This document shows, one piece after another, positions 36,687 to 46,105 of a stretch of DNA of 64,000 nt; within the stretch, counting starts at the first letter, position 1; the number at the start of each line of letters is the position of its first letter. The position numbers and the translations under genes are program-made. The stretch comes from Ectothiorhodospiraceae bacterium BW-2. Its GTDB lineage: Bacteria; Pseudomonadota; Gammaproteobacteria; Thiohalomonadales; Thiohalomonadaceae. The stretch lies in assembly GCA_008375315.1 (NCBI GenBank), contig CP032507.1, forward strand, positions 3,868,071 through 3,932,070, read 5' to 3'. The notes under the pieces were generated by a model. That model saw only the letters and a list, made by a program, of their open reading frames with translations. It was not told the origin of the DNA and did not search any database.

Positions 36687-37691
36687 CTAAATTCCCAACA
36701 GCGTTAACACCGACTGCTGCGCTATCTGCTGCTGCAGCGAGCTCACCGCGCTCTGTGTCGCGGCGGCATAACTTAACGCCGAAGCCCCCGATAGCTCCAG
36801 ATTGCGACTCGCCACCGCTTCACCCAAACCATCCTGCGCCACCAGCGAGACAAACAGCTTCACGATAAAGTTACCGTAAACCTTTGAGCGCTGCTCACTC
36901 ACCTCAATCGTAATATTGACCCCACTCTGCCCGCGCGAGGGGGGAGTCACCAGCGTATAGCGCTCCCGATTCAACCCCTCACGCAGCACATCGCTAATAC
37001 TACGCCAGCCGCTCGCCCCCTGAATCGAAAATGTCAACCCCGCCGCCGCCTGCTGTAGCGCTCGGCGCTGCGAGGCGATATCGATCGGCTCGGATAGACG
37101 ATGAAAGGCGTTCAAAAGTTGCTGCAATAGCTCTAGCTCATCGATTTTCGCATACAACGGCGCCATCTGTTTTAGCTGCCGCAGGGCGCTTTGGCGCTTA
37201 AATTGGGCTAAGGAGAGCTCAATATCTTGCTGTAGCTCTTGCAGCCGCTGCTCTTTTTGGCGCAAAAACGGCCCCTGCTCCACCTGTAGCAGCACCAAGT
37301 GGCGTCCCCCCTGCTGTAGCCGCTGCATGACCCGATAGTTATTGAACGTCAGCGCAGCACTCTCGGCGGTAACACTCTGACTCGACTGCCGCTGTAACTG
37401 CTCTCGTCCATTGAGAGTGGAGACCGAGAGCTGCTGCTGACTACGGGAGCGAATTGTAGTCTGGAGACGAGAGGCGATCATCGCTAGCGCCTTCTCCTCC
37501 GCCTGTTTGGGTGTCACCGCCTCAGCCGCCCCATACCAAAAACGGCCATCGTCAGTCGGTGGCGAAAAGAACCATGCCGGCGGGGTATTCACGACCGCCT
37601 CGGAGCCACTCTTCCCCCCCCCTAGCAGGCTACAACCCGCCACAGCCCACACCATAACGGCTATCATCGCACCGATATGCCAGTTCAACAT
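36687..37691 (-). CDS. LPP20-family lipoprotein
   Basis: A 334-residue lipoprotein. The ATG at 37691 begins MLNWHIGAMIAVMVWAVAGC (lipobox VAGC) and has a GAGG site; the open frame upstream to 37865 lacks a signal peptide and is rejected. The LPP20 domain covers about residues 35-140: PPAWFFSPPTDDGRFWYGA, EEKALAMIASRLQTTIRSRS and LVLLQVEQ. A C-terminal part (VNITIEVSEQRSKVYGNFIV) is less typical. The mature start contains a G9 run (plus-strand C9 at 37614-37622, encoding GGG) right after the lipidation site. It is divergent from ppiA and is followed by the CsgG/FlgT-like lipoprotein. Confidence 0.75.
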   Translation of the reverse strand: MLNWHIGAMIAVMVWAVAGCSLLGGGKSGSEAVVNTPPAWFFSPPTDDGRFWYGAAEAVTPKQAEEKALAMIASRLQTTIRSRSQQQLSVSTLNGREQLQRQSSQSVTAESAALTFNNYRVMQRLQQGGRHLVLLQVEQGPFLRQKEQRLQELQQDIELSLAQFKRQSALRQLKQMAPLYAKIDELELLQQLLNAFHRLSEPIDIASQRRALQQAAAGLTFSIQGASGWRSISDVLREGLNRERYTLVTPPSRGQSGVNITIEVSEQRSKVYGNFIVKLFVSLVAQDGLGEAVASRNLELSGASALSYAAATQSAVSSLQQQIAQQSVLTLLGI

Positions 37692-37770
37692 GACCCTAAC
37701 CTCTTCGTTACCACTATTCCGATGGCGACCAAATGTGTATGATGGCCGCTTTTTAACCGTGAGGGGAGTT

Positions 37771-38346
37771 ATGTTACACCAACTACGATATTTTGGGTTG
37801 TTGATTCTGCTACTATGGGCACCTTTGTCACAGGCAGAGACGATTAAGGTCGTCCTAACAACCAACCTAGGCGAGATGATGATTGAGCTCTATCCCGATA
37901 AAGCACCAAAAACGGTCGCTAACTTTCTTAACTATGTCGATAGCGGCTTCTATGAGGGGACGATTTTTCACCGCGTCATTGATGATTTTATGGTTCAAGG
38001 GGGTGGTTACAGCGCCGATTTTGCCAAAAAACCGACCCAAGCGGCTATCGAAAACGAGGCCGACAACGGCCTGCGCAATATTATCGGCACCGTGGCGATG
38101 GCCAGAACGGGTGACCCCCACTCCGCAACGAGCCAATTTTTTATTAATGTCGCCAATAACAGCTTTCTCGACTTCAGAGAAAAGAGCCCTAGAGCGTGGG
38201 GCTATGCCGTTTTTGGACGGGTCGTTAAGGGGATGAGCACCCTTGAGGCGATCAAGTCCACCCCTACCGGCGCTAAAGGGCCATTTAGCAAAGATGTCCC
38301 CCTTAGTACGGTGACCATTGAATCGATTCAACGACTGCAGGAGTAA
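37771..38346 (+). CDS. ppiA: Periplasmic peptidyl-prolyl isomerase PpiA (cyclophilin)
   Basis: A 191-residue cyclophilin with a signal peptide ([15 protein letters not shown]-type, cleaved after QAE). Core motifs are [52 protein letters not shown] and [14 protein letters not shown]; the catalytic Arg of FHRV and the QFF motif are intact. It speeds proline isomerisation during periplasmic folding. The ATG at 37771 is chosen because of the GAGGGGAG site and the signal peptide; the longer frame to 37507 is rejected. A TATGAT at 37738 may be its -10. ppiB follows after 8 bp. Confidence 0.93.
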   Translation: MLHQLRYFGLLILLLWAPLSQAETIKVVLTTNLGEMMIELYPDKAPKTVANFLNYVDSGFYEGTIFHRVIDDFMVQGGGYSADFAKKPTQAAIENEADNGLRNIIGTVAMARTGDPHSATSQFFINVANNSFLDFREKSPRAWGYAVFGRVVKGMSTLEAIKSTPTGAKGPFSKDVPLSTVTIESIQRLQE

Positions 38347-38354
38347 ACAACCCG

Positions 38355-38867
38355 ATGATTTTAATGCAGACTAGCTATGGTGATATCACCCTAAAACTCG
38401 ACGCCGACAAAGCACCGGAAACGGTCGATAACTTTGTTAGCTATGTCAATGACGGCTTCTATGATGGCACCATTTTTCACCGCGTGATTAACGGTTTTAT
38501 GATCCAAGGCGGCGGCATGGAGCCTGGCATGAGAGAGAAGGAGACCAAAGCGCCGATCCAAAATGAGGCCTTTAACGGCCTAAAGAACAGCCGCGGCACC
38601 ATCGCCATGGCTCGTACCATGGAGCCCCACTCGGCCACGGCGCAATTTTTTATCAATGTTAACGATAATAACTTTTTAAACTACACCGGTAAGACCCGTG
38701 ATGGTTGGGGCTACTGCGTCTTTGGCGAAGTGGTCGATGGCATGGAGGTGGTTGACAAAATTAAAGCCGCCACCACCGGCAATGCCGGCTACCATCAGGA
38801 TGTCCCGGTTAACGATATCCTCATCGAATCGGTACGGATTATCGATGATCCTGAATCGAGCAAGTAA
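38355..38867 (+). CDS. ppiB: Cytoplasmic peptidyl-prolyl isomerase PpiB (cyclophilin)
   Basis: A 170-residue cyclophilin without signal peptide. [15 protein letters not shown] leads into [52 protein letters not shown] and [15 protein letters not shown]. It is a close paralogue of the ppiA product encoded 8 bp upstream, and the two form a secreted/cytoplasmic pair in one operon with lpxH, the same ppiB-lpxH order as in E. coli. Confidence 0.95.
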   Translation: MILMQTSYGDITLKLDADKAPETVDNFVSYVNDGFYDGTIFHRVINGFMIQGGGMEPGMREKETKAPIQNEAFNGLKNSRGTIAMARTMEPHSATAQFFINVNDNNFLNYTGKTRDGWGYCVFGEVVDGMEVVDKIKAATTGNAGYHQDVPVNDILIESVRIIDDPESSK

Positions 38868-38906
38868 CCGCTCTCGCCTCCCCATTTAAACACTTGAAAT
38901 AGCCCT

Positions 38907-39665
38907 ATGCGCCGCGCGTTTATCGCCGATCTCCATCTGAGCCCCGATAACGGTCGGCGTCGGGCACTCTTTAGCGACTTTTTAGCCTACGCTACCACAG
39001 AGTTTACTCAGCTCTATATCTTAGGCGACCTATTCGATATCTGGTTAGGTGATGATATTGAACTAGAGCGCTTTCGGGACGAAATAGAGGCACTCGCCGC
39101 TGCGAGTGCCGCAGGATTAGCCCTCTGGTACCTGCCCGGTAACCGCGATTTTCTGATCGGTGAGTCGTTCTATCGACAGAGCGGCTGTCAGCCGCTACCG
39201 GAGCCGACCACGATTCAGTGTGGCCGCTACCCGACACTGCTACTTCATGGCGATACCCTTTGCAGTGACGATAGCGACTATCAACAGCTACGCCAACAGC
39301 TACGACAGCAGCCATGGAGAGACGATTTTCTCGCCAAATCTGCCACAGAGCGCCAGAGTATCGCCACAACACTCCGCCAACAGAGTGACACAGATAAGCG
39401 ACAAAAGAGTGCTGCCATCATGGATGTGAGCCCCGATACGGTGGTTACCATAGCCACCGAGTGGCAAGTCAGTCGCATAATTCATGGCCATACTCACCGC
39501 CCCGGGGTCAATCTACACCAACTGCATCAGCAGGCGCTGCTGCAACGATTCGTCGTCGATGAGTGGCAAGATAGCAGCGCCGGCTATCTTAGCGAGAGAG
39601 AGGGCCACTTCGAGTTCCATCGCTTTGCCCACACAACCTCATCGACTACCGCGACTCACCGTTAA
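38907..39665 (+). CDS. lpxH: UDP-2,3-diacylglucosamine pyrophosphatase LpxH
   Basis: Hydrolyses UDP-2,3-diacylglucosamine to lipid X in lipid A synthesis at the inner membrane face. The 252-residue protein has the calcineurin-type metallophosphatase motifs: [48 protein letters not shown] and [10 protein letters not shown]. Length is near the family norm of about 240. It follows ppiB by 39 bp. The 3' end overlaps that of the convergent hybrid kinase gene by 20 bp. Confidence 0.95.
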   Translation: MRRAFIADLHLSPDNGRRRALFSDFLAYATTEFTQLYILGDLFDIWLGDDIELERFRDEIEALAAASAAGLALWYLPGNRDFLIGESFYRQSGCQPLPEPTTIQCGRYPTLLLHGDTLCSDDSDYQQLRQQLRQQPWRDDFLAKSATERQSIATTLRQQSDTDKRQKSAAIMDVSPDTVVTIATEWQVSRIIHGHTHRPGVNLHQLHQQALLQRFVVDEWQDSSAGYLSEREGHFEFHRFAHTTSSTTATHR

Positions 39666-41301
39666 GCCACTGATAGAGCGTCTGATAGAGCCGCTCCGGC
39701 GCTAGCGGTTTAGTGAGAAAGTCGTTCATGCCGACACTTAACGCTAGCTCTCTATCTTCGGGGCTCACTTTAGCCGTCACCGCAATAATCGGGGTATTGT
39801 CGTGGTGCGATAGCTGCCGAATAGCCACTGTCGCTTCGATACCGTCCATCACCGGCATCTGTAGATCCATTAATATCAGTTGATAGAGATGGGCTCTAGC
39901 CTGCTCGATCGCCTCGACGCCATTGTCGGCCGTATCGATGCGAAGCCCTAAATCCTCCAGCAGCGACAGCAGAATATCTTGATTAATCGGCTCATCCTCC
40001 ACTAGCAGTAGCCGGAGCTGTTCGCCTTGAGCGATAAGCCACTGCTCAGCCTCTGTCGCATCGTCCTGCGCCTCTGCCGCCATCTTCTCTACCCTGGCCG
40101 TGAGCCAAAAACAGCTCCCCTCACCGACTCGACTCTCAACGCCGGTCTCGCCCCCCATCAGACGCGCAAGACGATGGCTCTGTCGCAGACCGATACCGAC
40201 GCCGCCATAACGGCGAGTATCAGAGCCATCGATCTGCTCAAAGAGACAGAACAGATGGTGCAAATTCTGCGCTTCAATACCGATGCCGCTATCCTCGACC
40301 TCAAAACAGAGCACGACTGTTTGAGAAGACTCTTCGCTTATCGATACCCGTAACACAATCTCCCCTTCAGGAGTAAATTTAAAGGCGTTACTAATAAAAT
40401 TAAACAGCGCCTGCGATAGCCGTTGCGCATCGCCGCGCAGGGTGAGATCACCACAGCTATTATTGATGCTAAAGCTAACTTTAGGGTGGTATAGCGGTGC
40501 CGTGCGACTCTGGACTATCTCTAGTAGCTGCTGTAGCGTAAAGGGGTAGCTACTCAAAATAAAGCGCTCCGATTCGAGCCTCGCAATATCGATAATATTG
40601 GTCAGCATATAGAGCAGTTGATCACTCGACTTAATGATCGTCTGTAATCGCTGCTGCTGCTGTGGTAGTAGTGGCTCGCGCTGAATCAGATTGGCCATCC
40701 CGCTAATTGCGTTTAGGGGGGTTCGCACTTCGTGGGAGATATTGGAGAGAAACTCATCTTTGGCAATATTGGCCGCCTCAGCCCGCTCTTTAGCCTGCTG
40801 TAGCTCCATCGTTCGCTGCGCTACCTGCTCCTCCAGACTCTCTTGGTGCTGCACTAGCGCCTGTTGACTTAGCGTTAGTTGATCATGGAGCTGTTTATGC
40901 TCTAACTGGCTGCGTACCCGAGCGATTACGCTAGTTGCCCGATAGGGTTTGGAGATAAAGTCGTTCGCCCCGAGCGCTAACGCCCGCTGCTCAATCTCAT
41001 CTTGATCGCGACCGGTAATAATAATCACCGCAGTCCCATCTAATAGCGAATCCTGTTTAATAGTGCGACAGATATCGAGTCCATCCATATCCCCTAGGCC
41101 GATATCGAGTAGCAGCAGATCGGGACGGCGCTGGCGCAGCAGCGTTAACCCCTCAACACCCGACAGAGAGAAGATAATCTCTAGCGGCTCACGGGCTAAG
41201 GTCTGTCGCAGTGACAAAATGGTCTCAGGGGAGTCATCAATAATCAGAACCAGTGGCTGGTGGCGAAGGGAAGAGTGACGGTCTTGGTCAGATATTGTCA
41301 T
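39646..41301 (-). CDS. Hybrid histidine kinase REC-HisKA-HATPase-REC, soluble
   Basis: A 551-residue cytoplasmic hybrid kinase. Domain order: receiver (acceptor Asp66 in [13 protein letters not shown], residues about 16-130), coiled coil (to 180), HisKA with [16 protein letters not shown], HATPase with [15 protein letters not shown] and [20 protein letters not shown], and a second receiver ([13 protein letters not shown]) to the end. No membrane segment or output domain is present. It starts 15 bp after the large membrane-bound hybrid kinase and the two are probably one phosphorelay. The DNA-binding output partner is not in the window. Confidence 0.9.
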   Translation of the reverse strand: MTISDQDRHSSLRHQPLVLIIDDSPETILSLRQTLAREPLEIIFSLSGVEGLTLLRQRRPDLLLLDIGLGDMDGLDICRTIKQDSLLDGTAVIIITGRDQDEIEQRALALGANDFISKPYRATSVIARVRSQLEHKQLHDQLTLSQQALVQHQESLEEQVAQRTMELQQAKERAEAANIAKDEFLSNISHEVRTPLNAISGMANLIQREPLLPQQQQRLQTIIKSSDQLLYMLTNIIDIARLESERFILSSYPFTLQQLLEIVQSRTAPLYHPKVSFSINNSCGDLTLRGDAQRLSQALFNFISNAFKFTPEGEIVLRVSISEESSQTVVLCFEVEDSGIGIEAQNLHHLFCLFEQIDGSDTRRYGGVGIGLRQSHRLARLMGGETGVESRVGEGSCFWLTARVEKMAAEAQDDATEAEQWLIAQGEQLRLLLVEDEPINQDILLSLLEDLGLRIDTADNGVEAIEQARAHLYQLILMDLQMPVMDGIEATVAIRQLSHHDNTPIIAVTAKVSPEDRELALSVGMNDFLTKPLAPERLYQTLYQWLNGESR

Positions 41302-41316
41302 AATAGTACCGTTGAG

Positions 41317-44300
41317 TTAGGTAGATAGAAGCCACTCTTTGAGCAGGGTGGCCGCCTCATTAAAACGCAAATTGTGAATTAAGTCGGCCAACTCATGTAG
41401 CTCCTCTTGCGCCATCTGCTGCTCAAGCCATGGCTGTAGTTGGCGAAAGTGATCATACGCGATCAGATCGTGCCTTTGAAGCTGCGACACCAGTTGCTGC
41501 AACGCCGACGCATCTCCAGCGACTTCATGGTTAGTTAAGCTCTGCATCTGCTGCTGTAGCTGTGGTAGCTGTGCGGCTAATCGACTCAATTCATCGGCCA
41601 GCTCAGGGCAGCTCACCTCGTGGTTGTCCGAAGCGTGCTGTAGTCGCGTCTCACAACGACGGGCGGTAGCGGCGAGTGACTCTAACCCCAACAGTAGCGC
41701 CCCTCCGGCTAGCTTATGGCACCTCGCCGCGGTTAACTCGGCCTCGGCGGTCGTCTCCATTAAATCGGCAAACTCCGCCATAAAGCGCTGCACCATGAGC
41801 CCAAATAGCGCCAAATCGCCATCGAGTCGCCGCCAAACTGACGCCATATCGACACCTTCGAGTTGTGGCCACTGCCGTAGTGCTATCTCACTACTGCGAC
41901 TTGCGGCTGTGGCTGGAGAGGGTTGCGTTTTGTCCACCACTGTTTGACCACGATAGCGCTCAATTTGTGCCGCGATGGTCTCAAGTAGCAGGGCTGGCTC
42001 TATCGGCTTAGTTAAGTAGAGATCCATCCCCGCCTCTAGCGAGCGATCTCGTTCGGTCGTTAACGCCCCGGCGGTAATACCCACAATCGGCAGGGTTAGC
42101 TGTAGCTGTTTACGAATCAGTCGCGTCGCCTCATTACCATCCATCACCGGCATCTGTACATCCATTAAGACTAGATCGAACTTCTCAGGATCGTGTTGCA
42201 GTCGCTGTAGCGCCTCCTCGCCATTGGTCGCTCGTGTCACCAGCACCCCCTCACGGCTGACAATGCGCTCCATCAGTTCGAGATTAATTTGGTGATCATC
42301 GACCAGTAGCAGGTGGTAGCCCGTTAATGTCGAGACGCCAGAGGGCGCGGCGATCGGTAGCGGCTCTAGCGCTGTCGCTATCGACGCCTCACTCTGTCGC
42401 TCTAGCTCATCAGTCGGATAGCATAGCGGTATCTCTACCCGAAACGAGCTACCACTGCTATCACTATGGAGCAGTCCCACCTCCCCCCCCATCAGACGGC
42501 AGAGCTGCCGTACAATCGAGAGTCCCAACCCCGTGCCGCCATGTCTGCGGGTAAAGGAGCTATCGGCTTGGGTAAAGGGTTCAAACAGATAGTGCTGCAC
42601 CTCAGGCAAAATCCCCTCACCGCTATCGTTGACCTCAAATCGAAGCCAAATTTGGTTCTCGCTGCTCTCCTTGCCATAGATCGGTGCCACCGTTACCCGA
42701 ACCCACCCTTTATGGGTAAATTTGAGCGCGTTCCCGATAAGGTTGATCAATATCTGCCGTAGCCGTCCGGCATCGCCCCGAAGTCGCTGCGGCAGATGAT
42801 GGCCAGTATCCACAAGGGTCAGGTTGATGCCTCGGGCGTTGGCGATCGGGTCGAACATCCGCTTAATGGAGGCCAGAAAGCGCCCTAAATCGAAGTTAAC
42901 TGGCTCTAACTTCAGCTCATCGGCCTCAATTTTAGAGAGATCGAGAATATCGTTAATTAGCTGCAGCAGATGGCGTCCAGAGCTCTCAATCGCCGCCACA
43001 TCGTCAAACTGCTGCGCCTGTAGCTGCGACTGTTTGAGCAGGTGGGTCATGCCGATAATGGCATTTAACGGGGTACGAATTTCGTGGCTCATATTGGCCA
43101 AAAAGGCGCTTTTAGCCCGATTCGCCTGCAAAATCGCCAATTCGGTCTGTTTGCGTCGGGTAATATTTTGGCAGGTGCCGATAACCTGCTCCAGCCGCCC
43201 TCTCTCATCGTAACGACGCACGGCCGAGAGCCGCAACCAACGCTCCTCTCCGATGGGGGTGATAATTCGCGTCTCCGGTTCAAACAGACTCTCTTCACGC
43301 AAAAAGCGTTCAAATAGATCGGTTACCCACGGTAGATCATCAGGGTGGAGCCGCTCTAACCACTCATCCATCTCCCCCTTAAAACGCTGCTGCTCGATGC
43401 CGTAGTTATCGAGCGTGGTGGCGTCCCAGTGCATATAGCCGCTAATCACCTCCAGCTCCCAAATACCGATCCCAGCCGCTTCGGTAGCTAGCGCTTGGGA
43501 GAGCACCCGCTCACTGCTCTTTTGCGAGGTAATATCTTCGGTCAAAATAATCACGCCCCCCACCTCGGAGTCGGCATCAAACCAGGGCTGTACCGACCAG
43601 CGCAGCCACATTTGGGTACCGTCGTGACGGGTAAATAGCACCTCACTCGCCTCACTGCGCTGCCCCTGTAGCGCCAGCTTGTGTGCTTCCAACCAGTGGC
43701 TCTCCAGCTTTGGAAAGATATCGTAGTGCCGTTGTCCCACCAACCAACGCTTACCAAGATGGTAGTCATCGATCCAACGCTGACTGACCGCCAGATAGAT
43801 CATGCGTCGGTCAAACATCGCCATCGCTACCGGTGCATGGTCGATAAAGCGTTTCATCTCCTCTAGTTGACGCCCTAGGCGGTGCAACATATCGCGACTC
43901 GCTTGCATATCGGAGATATCCCGCGCGACCAGAAAGATCCCCTCTAGCTGCCCGCCTGTCCCCATTAATGGCCCACCGGTGACCATCAATGAGCGGCGGC
44001 CAATGGCGGTCTCGAACTCCATCTCCAGCGTCACGACCTGATTGGCGTTAGCCACCTCTTCTGAGAAGGCATGGATACGGTGGGCCGATTTGAGCGGGAG
44101 TAGTAGATCAAAGTGTTCCCCTAACGCCTGCTGTTGCACCAAATTAAAATAGCGGCAGGCGTTATGGTTTAAAGTGACAAAGCGCCCCGCAGCATCGGTA
44201 GAGAAGATAACTAAGTCGGCCGCCTCAATGAGCGAATTGAGTCGCTCCAGCGCCACAGTACGCTCCATCTGCACCTGCATCTGCCGCAGGGTGACGGCAA

Positions 44301-44472
44301 ACAGAATCGGCCACAACCCCATTAACAGGCCGATAGCCACCCTCTGCGACCACGGCAGCGCTGCCCAAGAGAGAGAGAAGAGAACCCAGAGCGCAACCAA
44401 TAGATAGATCACCAGCAACAGCGGCAACCACCTATTTTGTGACCAGTGTCTCAGAAAAGAGTAAAAAAACAT
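41317..44472 (-). CDS. Membrane hybrid sensor kinase TM-PAS(3)-HisKA-HATPase-REC-Hpt
   Basis: A 1,051-residue sensor. Two N-terminal membrane segments (WLPLLLVIYLLVALWVLF; VAIGLLMGLWPILFAVTL) are followed by three PAS domains (about residues 75-440; DAAGRFVTLNHNACRYF, APVAMAMFDRRMIYLAV, the third with WELEVISGYMHWDATTL and PAC-type tails), HisKA (FLANMSHEIRTPLNAI), HATPase (FTRRHGGTGLGLSIV), receiver (DLVLMDVQMPVMDG) and an Hpt domain with the phospho-His in CHKLAGGALLLGLESL. This BarA/ArcB-like layout carries a complete internal relay. The signal is unknown; PAS domains with no visible heme or flavin motif give no hint. Confidence 0.92.
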   Translation of the reverse strand: MFFYSFLRHWSQNRWLPLLLVIYLLVALWVLFSLSWAALPWSQRVAIGLLMGLWPILFAVTLRQMQVQMERTVALERLNSLIEAADLVIFSTDAAGRFVTLNHNACRYFNLVQQQALGEHFDLLLPLKSAHRIHAFSEEVANANQVVTLEMEFETAIGRRSLMVTGGPLMGTGGQLEGIFLVARDISDMQASRDMLHRLGRQLEEMKRFIDHAPVAMAMFDRRMIYLAVSQRWIDDYHLGKRWLVGQRHYDIFPKLESHWLEAHKLALQGQRSEASEVLFTRHDGTQMWLRWSVQPWFDADSEVGGVIILTEDITSQKSSERVLSQALATEAAGIGIWELEVISGYMHWDATTLDNYGIEQQRFKGEMDEWLERLHPDDLPWVTDLFERFLREESLFEPETRIITPIGEERWLRLSAVRRYDERGRLEQVIGTCQNITRRKQTELAILQANRAKSAFLANMSHEIRTPLNAIIGMTHLLKQSQLQAQQFDDVAAIESSGRHLLQLINDILDLSKIEADELKLEPVNFDLGRFLASIKRMFDPIANARGINLTLVDTGHHLPQRLRGDAGRLRQILINLIGNALKFTHKGWVRVTVAPIYGKESSENQIWLRFEVNDSGEGILPEVQHYLFEPFTQADSSFTRRHGGTGLGLSIVRQLCRLMGGEVGLLHSDSSGSSFRVEIPLCYPTDELERQSEASIATALEPLPIAAPSGVSTLTGYHLLLVDDHQINLELMERIVSREGVLVTRATNGEEALQRLQHDPEKFDLVLMDVQMPVMDGNEATRLIRKQLQLTLPIVGITAGALTTERDRSLEAGMDLYLTKPIEPALLLETIAAQIERYRGQTVVDKTQPSPATAASRSSEIALRQWPQLEGVDMASVWRRLDGDLALFGLMVQRFMAEFADLMETTAEAELTAARCHKLAGGALLLGLESLAATARRCETRLQHASDNHEVSCPELADELSRLAAQLPQLQQQMQSLTNHEVAGDASALQQLVSQLQRHDLIAYDHFRQLQPWLEQQMAQEELHELADLIHNLRFNEAATLLKEWLLST

Positions 44473-44496
44473 AGCTCATTGTAACAGAGCCACCCG

Positions 44497-44525
44497 AAAA
44501 AAAAACGCCCCACAAGAGGGGCGTT
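44497..44525 (-). terminator. Rho-independent terminator of the qmoAB-hdrCB operon
   Basis: On the minus strand a perfect 8-bp stem AACGCCCC/GGGGCGTT (plus-strand 44504-44511 and 44518-44525) with a 6-nt loop is followed by a run of T (plus-strand A from 44497). It lies 38 bp beyond the hdrB stop. Confidence 0.92.
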
Positions 44526-44562
44526 AAATTCAAAGTGAAGTATGATTCAATGGCGACAACAG

Positions 44563-45462
44563 TTAATTAGCAATGCTCTCTAACTGCTTCGCTTTAATGA
44601 TTTGACCATCAAGCGCCGCGTCCTTGCCGCTGCGGCCGAAGGCGACCGACATGAGTGTCGAGTAGTAAACGACCGGTAGCTGAAATTTCGTGCCGTAGGT
44701 GGCATTAATCTGATCCTGATAGACCTCAACATTCATCTGACAGACCGGACAGGGGGTTACAATCATATCGGCACCACCATCATAGGCCGCTTCAATAATA
44801 TCCCGCACTAGCGCCTGCGACTTCTCCGGCTCGGAGAACATTAACGCCCCCCCACAGCAAGAGACCTTCTTTTCGTAGTTCTCGACCGGTGAGGCACCGA
44901 CCGTTTCGATAATTTTATCGAGATATTTCGGGTTCTCAAACGACTCGCCATCGATCCCAAACGGACGGTTGGTCTGGCAGCCGACATAACCGGCTATTTT
45001 AAGCCCATCAAGCGGCTTTTTGACCTTGCTCTTAATCTCGTCAAGACCGACATCTTCGAGCAGCACCTCGACCATGTGGCGCGACTTGGGCATTTCGCCC
45101 TCAATTTTGACCCCAATCTCGCCCAAGGCGCTCTCAATACCACTGCGAACGCGTTGACTCTCCTCAATTCGCTCCTTCGCCTCCCGCGTAGCTAGCCAAC
45201 AGGCGGCACAGGTAGCGACAATATCTTGCGGCCCATGTGCCTGCTGCGAGAGGGCGATATTGCGTGCCGAGAGCGAAATGCGTGGCAGTTCGCCTCCGCC
45301 ACCATAACCGATGGAGGCACCGCAGCAGTTCCAGTCGGGAATTTCATTAAGTTGAATATCGAGCTCTTGGCAGATCGTCTGAGTCGAGCGCAGATAGTTA
45401 ATGGATGAGGCACCGCTTTGCGAGGAGCAGCCCGGGTAAAATGAGTATTCGTACTTTGCCAT
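44563..45462 (-). CDS. hdrB: Heterodisulfide reductase subunit B-like protein (HdrB)
   Basis: A 299-residue protein with two CCG domains that bind the noncubane iron-sulfur clusters: YPGCSSQSGASS with WNCCGASIGYGGG, and YVGCQTNRPFG with VSCCGGALMFSEPEKSQ plus TPCPVCQMNVE. All cluster Cys are present. In methanogens HdrB reduces the CoM-S-S-CoB disulfide; in sulfur bacteria with Qmo it stands in for the soluble half of QmoC. Last gene of qmoA-qmoB-hdrC-hdrB, 13 bp after hdrC, with a good GGAG site and a terminator downstream. Confidence 0.9.
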   Translation of the reverse strand: MAKYEYSFYPGCSSQSGASSINYLRSTQTICQELDIQLNEIPDWNCCGASIGYGGGGELPRISLSARNIALSQQAHGPQDIVATCAACWLATREAKERIEESQRVRSGIESALGEIGVKIEGEMPKSRHMVEVLLEDVGLDEIKSKVKKPLDGLKIAGYVGCQTNRPFGIDGESFENPKYLDKIIETVGASPVENYEKKVSCCGGALMFSEPEKSQALVRDIIEAAYDGGADMIVTPCPVCQMNVEVYQDQINATYGTKFQLPVVYYSTLMSVAFGRSGKDAALDGQIIKAKQLESIAN

Positions 45463-45475
45463 AGGTTATCTCCTG

Positions 45476-46090
45476 TTACTGGTGACCTTGCGCTTCAATC
45501 TCTTTTGCTTTGGCAATCATCTTTTTGATCCCGCTAGCATCTTTACATTTATGACCACCGAGGATCTCCATCGGGTTCATTCGCCCCGACTTTAGCATCC
45601 CGAGACCGACATCTTTCATCTTCATCGCCGTTTTGACCCCATCGCCAAAACCGTTCATAAAGTAGAGCGAGAGTCCTAGCTTTAGCTCGTTCACCCGTCC
45701 GGTCTGGGAGAGGTTATCCCAAAATAGCTGCGAAAACTTGGCGGTCGGCTGCTCTTTCGGCTCCAGACCGAGCCGTTTCGCGTAGCTAGCTAGTCCGTGC
45801 ATAATGTGGGTAATCGGCAGCCCGCGCGGACAGCGGGCAATACAGTTGTAGCAGGAGGTACACATCCACATCGAACTGGAGCCTAACACCTCTTCACGCT
45901 TATTGGCGCGAATCATCATAAACAGCTCTTGCGGCGGGTGCTCCCAATGGTTCTGCATCGGGCAGGAGCCGGAGCAGACACCACACTGCATACACATCTT
46001 AACCCACTCGCCCTCCTCTACATTGGCTTCAACCTCTTTAAGAAAAGAGCTGCGATACTTTTCGATCATCGCCTGATTCATATTACTCAT
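45476..46090 (-). CDS. hdrC: Heterodisulfide reductase subunit C-like protein (HdrC)
   Basis: A 204-residue iron-sulfur protein with two [4Fe-4S] motifs, CMQCGVCSGSCP at about residue 33 and CTSCYNCIARCPRG at about 75. The ATG at 46090 is chosen (8 bp after GGGAG); a GTG two codons earlier is possible. Unlike QmoC it lacks the C-terminal membrane cytochrome b part, so another protein must make contact with the quinone pool. It passes electrons between QmoB and HdrB. Confidence 0.9.
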   Translation of the reverse strand: MSNMNQAMIEKYRSSFLKEVEANVEEGEWVKMCMQCGVCSGSCPMQNHWEHPPQELFMMIRANKREEVLGSSSMWMCTSCYNCIARCPRGLPITHIMHGLASYAKRLGLEPKEQPTAKFSQLFWDNLSQTGRVNELKLGLSLYFMNGFGDGVKTAMKMKDVGLGMLKSGRMNPMEILGGHKCKDASGIKKMIAKAKEIEAQGHQ

Positions 46091-46105
46091 TTGCACATCT
46101 CCCGC

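Noticed and set aside
37692-37865. Longer N-terminus for the LPP20 lipoprotein
   Set aside because: It would bury the lipoprotein signal peptide and overlap the start region of ppiA on the other strand.
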